Origin: Daphnia carinata
Lineage: Eukaryota; Arthropoda; Branchiopoda; Diplostraca; Daphniidae
Assembly: GCF_022539665.2 (NCBI RefSeq)
Contig: NC_081340.1
Coordinates: forward strand, 8,059,357-8,123,356
DNA length: 64,000 bases
Direction: 5' to 3'
In this document: positions 1 through 11,600 of the stretch, in pieces
Layout of the letters: every line of letters begins with the position of its first letter
Position numbering within the stretch: position 1 is the first letter of the stretch
The notes under the pieces: model-generated
The model's database searches: none
Told to the model about the DNA's origin: nothing
Seen by the model: only the letters and a program-made list of their open reading frames with translations
Made by a program: the position numbers and the translations under genes

Positions 1-2162
1 AACAGGAATGCGAAAGAGACCCAAAGTCATTCGTACATGAAAAAAAAAAATAAAATAAAAAGAAAACTAAAAGAATATGTTTTGAAAAAAAAGAAGCCCC
101 TCGTTGTCGAGTGGGAAGAAAACGGTGGTGCTGCGCGATGGTCTAATCATCATAAATAAATCAATCAATAGATATAATCAGCAGCTATAGAATAGGAAGA
201 GAGACGTCACACGCGCAAAAAAACTGCTTCGACCTGCAAACAACCGGTGGCAGCATCCCAATAATCCGGTGATCACGCATCCCCCCCCCTTCCTTTTTTT
301 TTTAACGTCATCACGTTCTCGTGCAGAAAAAGACGATCGACTATTTCTAGGATGTTTTTTTTTTAACTGTATTCAACGCGAACGGACATTAGCGAACACG
401 ACCAAATAAGGGCAACGGGTGCGGCCCGAATGATTGCACGGCACTCGAGTCGAGGTAATGTGTTGATTCGGACTGCGATGATGGACCAACGAGCAATAAT
501 ACAGACGCCAGTCGCTAAGCAAGAGTCGATGGTCGTTGGAAAGAATGTTTCCTCATTTTTGTGCGCATGCCATGTGACTCTATTGTGTACATTTGTTAAA
601 CTTTAGTCCCCGTTTGAAAGAGAGAGAGAGAGAGATGTTTGAACGATGAGTCACGCTCTGCATTCTGATGTATAGACGGGAACGGCCAGCGACGGAATCT
701 TTTCGCGCCCGTGCGCAATGCTGTCCATTTTGAATTCTCGCCCCCCCCCTTTTTTTTGTTTGCCCTTTGAGTTATTATTCTTGTGCGATTGTGTGTCGCC
801 CTCACCTCGTCAACAGCGATATGGAACGTTCAGTCTATTGGCTGCCGCTGAACGTCCCGTCGATGGGACAAAAAAGAAAAAAAAAAGCGGAGCGTCGTTT
901 CCAAAGCAAATAAATAAGTAGGCAGCCGAGAAAAGAAAAGAAGAAAAGTAGATACGACATTGACACATTTGCAAAGCCATTTCAAGAATTCGAGCAATGA
1001 AGGATGACGAGGCGGCGGATGGACGGGCTGGATTTGTGGGCGGATAGGTGATGGCCGGATGCTAGCGCCAGAAAAGGGTACGGGAAATGGGAAAAAGAGG
1101 GAAAAAAAAAAAAAAAAGAAATAAATAAATAAGGAAAAGACAAAGGTGACACGGTGCCAGTATGTTCTTTGCCACTTGCCAGGAAGCACGATGGAAGCGC
1201 GCGAGCGGAAAATAGAAAAACAAAAAATGAAAATAAATCAGATTTCCTGTTAGCCCTATTGCATTACGGGCTGGTGTGTGTGCACGCACACAGTGATGTA
1301 GGTGGGCAAAAAATAATTCCGGGCATGCGACTACGTTAAATGCCATTCAAAACTCCTCCCATCATAATCTTCCTATGCCAACAGGCAAATCCCAAGTCAA
1401 ACAAAAAAAAAACCAAACAAAAACAGATAGCCTTGAAATATTTGTCGTATTATTAGTTGAAAAGATAAGGAAAAAGAGATGGAATACGACGAATGATGGG
1501 GAAATTCTCAATTTGTGATCGTTTTTGAATGGGTCGCTGGTACACATAGTAAGTCTCAATCCTACTCCCATTTTTTTTGTTTTTTTATTTCGTCTTGTTT
1601 TCTTTCCAAGTTGTATCGCCACACAGCCCACGTTATTGTTGCACTTGTCGATCGGACAACCCTGTGGCCGGGCACGTCGCCCAGTTTCACTCAGGGACGC
1701 GGGATGCAAAAAAAACTTGATTAGTATTTTGTTTTTTTCCAAGAAATTCTCCGTCAGCTACACGATGCCGAACCAAAGAAACGATTTTTCTTCAAAATAG
1801 CCACTGCTCTCGTTTTTCCCTTTGCTGGCCAGTTGATCCGTTGTGTCGCTGCGCTTTGTGTTCCTTTGCCGTATCGCTAGGATTGCACGGGCCGTGTCTT
1901 TTGGCTTCAGGTGGAAATGTGCAGTCATCCGCGCCCTCTGTGTACCCGACGTGACTGTCATTCCTCCCCGCATCCTACACGCAGAGATCGTGATGCTGCA
2001 TAGTGCCAGACACAACTTTTTCTTGTCCTGGCCGCCGCTGTCGCTTCCTTCGCGCTCCTCTTCTTGCGCTCTTTCGCCCACCTCTTTGCCCCCCCCACAC
2101 ACACACACCACCCCGGGATCCCAACTCCTCCTTTTCCCTATTAGAAGGTGAGAGGGCTCCGC
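1..2162. other. upstream intergenic DNA, no gene seen
   Basis: This is the 5' flank of the giant muscle gene. It is rich in A and T homopolymers and has a GA dinucleotide run near 618-634 and C runs near 283 and 742. The open frames here are low-complexity (Phe/Lys-rich) and lack splice or domain support. Enhancers may lie here but cannot be read from the sequence alone. Confidence 0.6.
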
Positions 2163-2198
2163 TATTTATAAGAGGATCCCGACCAGGACAAGAGTCAG
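2163..2198 (+). promoter_or_regulatory. core promoter (TATA box plus TCAGT initiator) of unit A
   Basis: A TATTTATA box at 2163-2170 is followed by the initiator TCAGTC at 2194-2199, so the spacing is about 30 nt, the classical arthropod arrangement. The predicted transcript start is near 2196, giving a 5' leader of about 465 nt before the ATG at 2663. The position just upstream of a very large muscle-type coding region supports it. A 5' UTR intron cannot be excluded. Confidence 0.6.
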
Positions 2199-2662
2199 TC
2201 ACTTTGCGCTCCTTTGCGCCCTCCTCACTTCTTGGCTTTTTGAAACACGACACGCATCAATACGCCACTTTGTAAGCCAAGAGCCCTCAGGACAGTCGGA
2301 CGCATTTTTCGAAATGGGTACCCGCTAAACACTCTGTTTAGCAGTAACCCCCCCCACCCCCCCAATCAAACGTACGAGACTCGTTTGCTTGTAGACGGCC
2401 ATCATTTTTGTTTAAATTTTGATTGGAATCGTTTCTTCGGAAGTGCCACGATTCTGTACGATTGTGCAAGTGTGTTTTTGTTTGTTGTCCAACTCATTTG
2501 GGGTTTACGGTCAGTCAACGATCTGCCCGAGAGTCTATACGAGACACAACAGCTGCGCAGCTGTTGCTGGCCGATCGCGCGGCCCGCTGACGCCTGTGCG
2601 AGTTTGAGTTGTCGTCGAACTGATTATCAACTCGCTCGCACCTAATCGAAAAGTCCGAAATC

Positions 2663-5600
2663 ATGTTGCCTACATTTTGCCGAGTGACGGGCAACAGCCG
2701 TAACCTGCCCAAGCCCAATTATTTCCCGCTGTTGCCGCCCATTTCGCCGGTGGAAGCGCGTCGCATTTGCCGGTTGATGGGCAAATCCGTTGGCAGTTCG
2801 GACGAAGAACTTCGCCACACGTACGTCCCTCTCATCGAATTCGCTCGCATCTCCAAAGCCGTTAAATGTCACATCACCAATCACGCCGACCAACAGCATC
2901 ACTACCAGCAGACGAATGCAACGGGAAGCAACGGTCCGGCCGGAAAGTGCCGCATCACGGCCAAACACCAAATCAACGACAATTACAAATATCTCTATCC
3001 CATCATCGGAGCCAAAGACACGAATCTCAAACAGTTGAAAGCCATTCTCGATAGGATGAGCAGCCGGCTGGACACGCTAACCTTCCAGCCCGGCCAGCGA
3101 TTCGTTTACCAGCTGGACGACAATCATTTGAATCTCGTCCTGCCCGCCGAAATGGAGGCGGCCATCCGTCGCGGAGAGATCGAGAATCTTTTGCTGTCGA
3201 GAGACGGTTCGAGCGTCCTCATTCGGCTCAAAGATGGGCCCAGTTTGACGCTGAATCTACGACCCATAACTCTGCCCGTCCCCGGCGACATGCCTCCGCT
3301 GCTGGAAGGAGGCGGACAGGACGACGAAATTCTGGCCAAACAGCGACAGATCCGACAGTACAAGAAGCGCAAGATTTCGGATCCCAAGAAGAACGGCGTC
3401 TTGACGCCGACGCCGCCGCCGGAAGAGTCCGAGAAAGAGCAAATCATCATCGCCGACTGGACGGACCGTATGGAGAAATTAACGGCGTACCATCGGAGCG
3501 CCAGCAATTTGCTGACGCTGGGCTCCGATTGGCGCGAGCTGCTCTATCCGAAAATCGACAATTGGAATTTCGACTCGCTGCCCGTCCTCAAGGAGGAAGA
3601 TTTGCCCAACTTGCCCATCCGCAATTTCGATCCTGTTCAACTGCCGGCCGACAGTTTGTCGCCCGGATTGATCCAATCGAATCAAGTCCCCATTCTGAAC
3701 GAGGAAACGGTCGGCTTCGAAGCCGTGCCCATCTTTGGCGAAGCCATCCGGCCCTTCAAGGGCAAATTGGCACCCAACTTTGTCCAGGAGCTGGATCGGA
3801 TCACGGCCACGCAAGCCGCCTCTTCCACCGCCCAACTGAAGGACCTCTTCAGCGACGTCGAATCGCTCATGTTCCTGCCCTTCATTCACGAGGTTGGGTC
3901 CGTCCTGGAAGCCGTAGACCGCGGCCGGAAGGGATGGATGGTGCGCAGCGAACAGGACGGCGTCCGATTCGTCACAACTCCGCCATCCGGAAAGGATCAG
4001 GACAAAATCAGGGCCGTTGAAGGCATGATGGTTCCGGTCGGCCAAGGCGAGGAGGAGCGTTTCGTCGTCGGGCAACACGTTCCCAAATCCGCGACCGGAT
4101 TCGTTCCGGGCAAGATGGTTGGAGAACATTTCCAGCCTGGATGCGTCGTGCAGGGAGTGGAGGGAGTCGGATTCCTGCCTGGATGCATCTTTGATGGAGT
4201 CTTTGCCGCAGGGCAAATCATCCGAGACGGCCGATCGTCGCAGTTCATCAACGGCCAATCCGTGCAGACGCTCTTCGGTCCGAAATTCTTGCCGGGCCGG
4301 ACGATCCAGACGGATGGCGAAGGGTTGAAATTCGTGGCCGGCCAAACGTCGTCGGTGGACGGCAAGTTTCACGTCGGCCAACTCTTTCAAACGATCAACG
4401 GGCCGACGTTCGTCAGCGGGGTCACGTTCGACACGCCGCAAGGCGCCTGTTTCGTCGCCGGCCAAGTGGACGTGGACGGCCAATTTGCTGCCGGACAGGT
4501 CTTGATGGATGGCCCGAACGGCACGGCGCAATTCACGATGGGCGAAAACGTGGAAACGGCCGACGGTCCGCTCTTCCTGCCCGGTCAGAGTTACAAGACG
4601 CCAGACGGACGGACGAAATTCTGTCCCGGTCGCCAAATGGTTTTGGAGGACGGCCAGAAGCGGTTCGTACCGGGCGAGACGATGATTTCCAAAGAAGGGA
4701 CGCAATTTGTTGCCGGAGTCTTAGCCGAGGAGAAATTCATCCCGTGCCAAATCGACATGACGCAAAACGGCCGTCTGCTAATAGCCACCAAAGAAGAGGA
4801 AGTCTTCTTTCGGACGGGCGTGAGCGACGGCCTGCCCATCGACAACAGCACGTTCTCTGCGATGCCGAGGAAGAAGCCGGACATGGGCTACATGATCCAG
4901 GTGGAAGAGAAAGTCAAATTCTTGCCCACCGAACAAGGACACGATGAGCTGATGATCAGCACGGCCAACGGCGAAGACGTCAAGGTTGTTCCCGGCCAGC
5001 TGCTGGAGATGGACGACACGCCGAAATTCATCCCGGGCAAAACGATCGAGAGCGCCCTGGGCAACATTTTCATCCCCGGTCAGGCCGTCAGGACGGGACC
5101 CAACAAGATTGAGCAGTTTGTGCCCGGCCAAGTCATCGACACGGGCAATTCCTCCTCGATCGAAGGCATCAGCGGACCCATGTTTTGTCCAGGTACATTT
5201 ACACTCTTCGTCACGTCCTTTTGATTCAATTGACCTTAACACCTTTTTTTTTTTTTTTTTTTTTTGAAATTTGATTTCTCTTGAAAATCAAAAACAGGTC
5301 AAATGGTGAATTGCGAGAGTGGCAAAAAGTTCGTACCTGGCCAAGTGTTTGGCAGCAAAACTGGGCCACGCTTCGTACCGGGCAAAATCCTGCTGAGTCC
5401 TTCGGGCGCCAGCACGTTTATTCCGGGTCAGGTGCTGTACAGCAGCGACCGCGGCTCCGTTTTCGTACCTGGCAACATTGTAGACACGAATTCCGGGCCT
5501 TACTTTGTCCCCGGACGGGTGGTAGACCTGCCCAACGGCGGCATCAAATTCCTGGCCGGTGAGATCATCGAAACCGATTCGGGCCCACGCTACGTCACCG

Positions 5601-8600
5601 AACACGAAACCGACTTGGACCTGCTGGACGAAGCCGAAGATCAGAAGGAGATCGTCGTCCAAGGGTTCGCCGTCACTCCCGAAGAATTGCGTCTGATCAC
5701 GGCCTACCCTTTCGCCGCGTTGCACTACCCGCTGAAGGACGGCGATTCGATCATCAATTCGCGCATGTTGAGGCAAATGGCCGCGGCCGGGGTGGCCGTC
5801 AGCAAGTTAACCAACAACCCGAACGCGAACAACAACAGTGACGACGTCAAAGTCGTGGCCCCAAAGGACATTGACGAATCGATCCTGGGCGCCAACGTCT
5901 TCCGCACGACCGAGCCGCCGCCGCCCAAACCCAAGAAGCCCAAGGCCGCGCCGGCTATTCTTGGCGACAAACTGCCCGTAGAAACGAAAGTGATGGAGGC
6001 AGAGCCGCTGAAATTGGCGGTGAAGGTGGGAGGCGAACCCCCGCCCGACGTTAAATGGTTCAAGGATCCACCGGGCACGCAAGTCATGGCCGACGAGAGG
6101 ACCAGCTTAACCGTGTCACCAGACGGGGTGGCCGAACTGGAAATCAACGCCGCCGATCCGCAGAAAGATTCCGGCAAATATACGATGGTGGCCGTCAATG
6201 AAACGGGACAGGTCACGAGCCAGACTGTCGTCGATGTTCAAAAGAAACACGAAGAGCCGACCGTTAAGGGCGAGCCATTGCCCGTTGAGACCAAAGTGAT
6301 GGAAGACGAGCCACTGACGTTGAAGCTAAAAGTCGGTGGTAATCCCCTGCCGGACGTCAAATGGTACAAAGATCCGCCCGGACACGAAGTGATCCCCGAC
6401 GAGCGCACCAGAATTAGTCTGTCGCCAGACGGAACGGCTGAGCTGGCCATCGATTCGGCTAATCCCGCCACCGATTCTGGCCAGTACAAGATGGTAGCCA
6501 CTAACGAGCTGGGCCAATTAACTGCCCAGACTAACGTCAACGTCGAAAAGAAACCGAGGAAAGCCACCATTGAAGAAACTCTTCCTGCCAAAGTGACCAC
6601 GTTCCAGGGCCAGCTTTTGAAGTTGACGGCCAAAGTGAACGGACATCCTCCACCCAACGTCAAATGGTACAAGGATCCGCCCGGAACTGAAGTGACGGCC
6701 GATGACAGGACGACCATTGAACTCTTACCGGATGGAACTGCTTCACTTCAAATCGCTTCGGTCGATCCAGCAAAAGATTCCGGACAATATAAAATGGTCG
6801 TCATGAACGGATCGGGCCAAGCGACGAGCCAATCGGCCGTCGACGTCTCCAAGAAGCCCATGAAAGCCACGGTGGACGAGAACTTGGCCTCGTCCGTCAT
6901 CGCCTATCACGGCGAACCTTTAAAATTAAAAGTCAAAGTCAGTGGCAATCCTCTGCCCAACGTCAAATGGTTCAAAGATGACAAAGAATTGACATCCGAT
7001 GGTCGCATGACCATCACTTTGTCGCCGGACGGAACGGCCGAATTCGAAATCGCTTCAGCGGATGCGACGAAAGACAGCGGGAAATACAAGATGGTGGCTG
7101 TGAATGCGACGGGACAGAGCACAAGCGAAACAACAGTCGACGTCCAGGAAAATAAACCGAAAAAGGCAACGATTGAAGAGAATCTGTCCTCGTCCGTAAC
7201 GGCCTATCACGGCGATCCGCTCCACTTGAAGCTCAAATTGAGCGGATTCCCGCTGCCAGCAGTCAAATGGTTCAGAAATGATGAAGAGCTGAAAGCAGAC
7301 GAGCGAATGACGATGAAAGTGTTGCCGGATGGAACCGCAGAGCTGGACATCCTCTCGGCCGATATGGCTAAAGATGGCGGACAATACAAAATGGTAGCTG
7401 TGAATGAAACGGGACAAGTGACGTCGCAAACTGTCGTCAAAATCCAAAAGAAACCCGAATGCCCGTCTCTTCAAGGCGAGAAACTGCCCGTCGAAACGAA
7501 AGTGATGGAAGCCGAGCCGCTGAGATTGTCCGTCAAACTCAACGGCCATCCGCTGCCGGACGTCAAATGGTACAAAGACCCGCCGGGAACCGAAGTCGTT
7601 GCTGACGATAGAATCGAAATCAAATTGCTGCCAGACGGAACGGCCAAATTAGACATCCAATCGGCCGATCCAGCCGTTGATGGCGGTCAATACAAAATGG
7701 TGGCCATCAATGCGTTGGGTCAAGTCACCAGCGAAACGGCCGTCCACGTCGAGAAGAAACCGAAGAAGGCCGCCATCGAAGAAACTCTACCGGCCAAAAT
7801 AACAACGTTCCAAGGCCAGCTGTTGAAATTGACGGCCAAAGTGAGCGGACATCCTCCGCCCAACGTCAAATGGTACAAGGATCCACCGGGCAGCGAATTG
7901 ATGGCTGACGGCCGGACGACGATTGAATTATTAGCCGACGGAACAGCTAAATTGGAAATCACTTCCGTCGATCCAGCAAAGGATTCCGGCCAGTATAGGA
8001 TAGTGGCTGCCAATGCGACGGGCCAAGCCATCAGCCGTTCGGCCGTCGAGGTGTCGAAACAGCCGATGAAGGCAACGGTGGACGAGAGCTTGGCATCGTC
8101 CGTCATCGCCTATCACGGCGAACCTTTAAAATTAAAAGTCAAAGTCAGTGGCAATCCGCTGCCAAGCGTCAAATGGTACAAGGATGAAAAGGAACTCGTT
8201 GCCAACGAGCGCATGCGAATTCAATTGTCAGCCGACGGAATGGCCGAGTTCGAAATCGCCTCGGCAGATTGGACGAAAGACAGCGGACAATACAAGATGG
8301 TGGCAGTCAATGCGACGGGACAAAGTACGAGCGAAACGTCCGTCGACGTCCAGCAGAACAAGCCGCAAAAGGCCTCGATGGACGAAAGCTTGTCCGCGTT
8401 GGTCACGGCCTATCACGGCGAGCCGTTGAAATTGAAGGTGAAGGTCAGCGGCCATCCTCTGCCCGACGTGAAATGGTACAAGGGCGAGAAAGAACTGAAG
8501 ACGAACCAACGAATGACCATCAAATTATCGTCGGACGGAACTGCGGAATTTGAAATCCATTCGGCAGACTCGGCCAAAGATTCCGGCCAGTATAAAATGG

Positions 8601-11600
8601 TGGCTGTTAATGCCAGTGGTCAAGTCACCAGTCAATCCATCGTGGACGTGCAAAGGAACAAGCCGAAGAAGGCCAGCATCGACGAAGCGCTGTCCTCTTC
8701 CGTAACGGCCTATCACGGCGAGCCGCTCAACTTGAAACTGAAACTCAGCGGATATCCTTTACCGGATGTGAAATGGTTCAAAGACGACAAGGAACTCGTT
8801 GCCAACGATCGTACCAAAATCAAACTGTCTCCGGATGGAACGGCCGAACTGGAAATTCCATCGGCCGACGTGGCGAAGGATTGCGGACAGTACAAAGTCA
8901 TGGCCGTCAACTCCCTTGGTCAAGTCACGAGCGAAACGGCCGTCGATATTCAAAAGAAAACGGAAGCGCCCACCATCACGGGTGACACGCTGTCCGCCGA
9001 AATCAAAGTGATGGATACTGAGCCGTTGAAATTAATGTTGAAAGTGAGCGGCAATCCACTGCCCGACGTGAAATGGTACAAAGATCCGCCTGGACGTGAA
9101 CTGTTCCCGGATGACAGGATGTCAATTAAATTATCTTTGGACGGCACTGCCGAACTGGAAATCGCCTCGGCCGATTCGACGTGCGATGCTGGGCAATACA
9201 AAATGATAGCGGTGAACGCGTTGGGCCAGTTGGTGGCGGAGACGAAGGTCAGCGTCGAGAAGAAACCGAAAGAGGCCACGATCGATCAAGAACTTCCAGC
9301 TAAAGTGACGGCCTACCAAGGCCAGCTATTGAAATTGACGGCCAAAGTGAGCGGCCATCCTTTGCCGGTCGTCAAATGGTTTAAAGATCCACCTGGCAAG
9401 GAATTGGTCAACGATGAGAGGACCACCATCCGACTGTTGGAAGACGGAACGGCTGAGCTGGAAATCATGTCAGTCGATCCGGACAAAGACACGGGAGCGT
9501 ATCGGATGGTCGTGATCAATCCGTTGGGTGAAGTGACGAGCAAAACAGCTGTCCACGTCTCGAAGAAACCAAAGAAAGCGACACTGGACGAGGCTTTGTC
9601 ATCTTCCGTCTTAGCCTATCACGGAGAGCCTTTGAAATTGAAGCTCAAAGTCAGTGGCAACCCACTGCCGGACGTCAAATGGTTTAAAGATGACAGAGAA
9701 TTGACATGCGACGATCGCGTGAAAATCAACTTGTCAGCGGACGGGACGGCGGAACTCGAAATCGCATCAGCGGATTCGTCCAAAGACAGCGGACAGTACA
9801 AGATGGTGGCCGTGAACGCAACTGGGCAAGTGACGAGCGAGACGAGCGTCGATGTTCAGAAGAACAAGCCGAAGAAAGTCACGATCGAAGAGAATTTAGC
9901 GTCGTCGTTGACCGTCTTCCACGGCGAACCGATGAAACTCAAATTGAAATTAGACGGTTATCCTCTTCCGGATGTCAAGTGGTACAAAGACGACAATGAA
10001 CTCATTGCCGACGGGCGTATCGTCATCAAGTTATCAGCGGACGGAACGGCCGAACTGGACATCGCCTCGGCTGATTCAGCCCAAGATGGCGGACAGTACA
10101 GATTGATCGCCGTGAACGCACTGGGCCAGGTAACTAGCCAAACTATCGTGGATGTCCAAAAGAGCCGGCCGAAGGAAGCCACCATCGACGAAGCTTTGGC
10201 TTCTTCCCTTCTAGTCCACCACGGCCAGCCGCTGACGTTGAAGCTCAAATTAAGTGGCTACCCTCTACCGGAAGTCAAATGGTTCAAAGACGGAAAGGAA
10301 GTGAAAACAAACGAACGTACGACTATTCGATTGTCGACGGACGGAACTGCGGAATTCGAAATCGCATCGGCCGATTCGGCCTGCGATTCGGGCGAGTATA
10401 AAATCATTGCCAAAAACGCAATGGGTCAAGTGACGAGCCAAACTGTCGTCAATGTCCAGAAGAAAACGGAAGCGCCCACGTTGCTCAGCGACAAGTTGCC
10501 GGACGCGACCAAAGTCATCGAAGGCAATTCGCTGAAACTGAGCGTCAAAGTCGGTGGCGATCCGTTGCCCGAAGTCAAATGGTTCAAGGACGGCCAAGGG
10601 CTGGTTCCCAACGAACGAACAGACATCCAATTGCTGTCGGATGGCACCGCAAAATTAGAAATCACCAACACAGATCCAGTCATCGACGATGGCGAGTACA
10701 AAGTCGTTGCCAAAAACGCCAAAGGTCAAGTGACGAGCCAGACGGACGTCAACATCGAGAAGAAAAGCGATGCGCCCACTTTGCTGGGCGACAAATTGCC
10801 CGAAACGACCAAAGTCATCGAAGGCGATTCGCTGAAACTGAGCGTCAAAGTCGGTGGCGACCCACTGCCCGACGTCAAATGGTTCAAGGACGGCCAAGGA
10901 CTTGTGCCCAATGAACGGACAGACATTCAATTGCTGTCGGATGGCACCGCCAAATTAGAAATCACGAAAGCAGATCCGATCAAAGATGCCGGCGTCTATA
11001 AATTGGTGGCCAAAAACGCCACTGGGCAAGTCACTAGCCAAACAGCCGTCGCTATCGAAGAAAGACAAAAGGAAGCCACCATCGAGGAAGCCCTTCCGGC
11101 TAAGACGATGGCTTTCCAGGGCCAGATGTTGAAGCTGACAGTCAAAGTGGGCGGGAACCCTTTGCCCGATGTCAAGTGGTACAAGGACGGAAACGAACTG
11201 ACTGCGAACGATCGGACGGCGATGCGATTATTACCGGATGGAACGGCCGAATTGGAAATCCTGTCAGCCGATGCGGGCACGGATGTCGGCCAGTATCAAA
11301 TCATGGCCGAGAATGCGACGGCTCTGGTGACGAGCGAAACGGCCGTGCGTGTCACGAAGAAGCCCAAAAAAGCCACGGTCGATGAGGAATTGTCTTCGGC
11401 CTTGACGGCCTATCACGGCGATCCGATGAAATTGAAAGCCAAAGTGAGTGGCAACCCGTTGCCGGAGGTGAAATGGTACAAGGATAACGAAGAGCTGATT
11501 CCCGACGAGCGGCTGGACATTCAATTGCTTCCAGACGGAACGGCAGCGCTGGAAATCGCGTCGGCCGATTCGTCCAGAGACGGCGGCCTTTATAAAATGG

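Noticed and set aside
830-1346. Minus-strand frames of 94-119 codons near 1 kb
   Set aside because: Phe/Arg low-complexity translations of A/T homopolymers.
3479-4705. 408-codon open frame antisense to the F-V-P-G-Q region, and many long antisense frames in the Ig array
   Set aside because: They mirror the biased codon use of the real coding strand; no splice, start or domain support.
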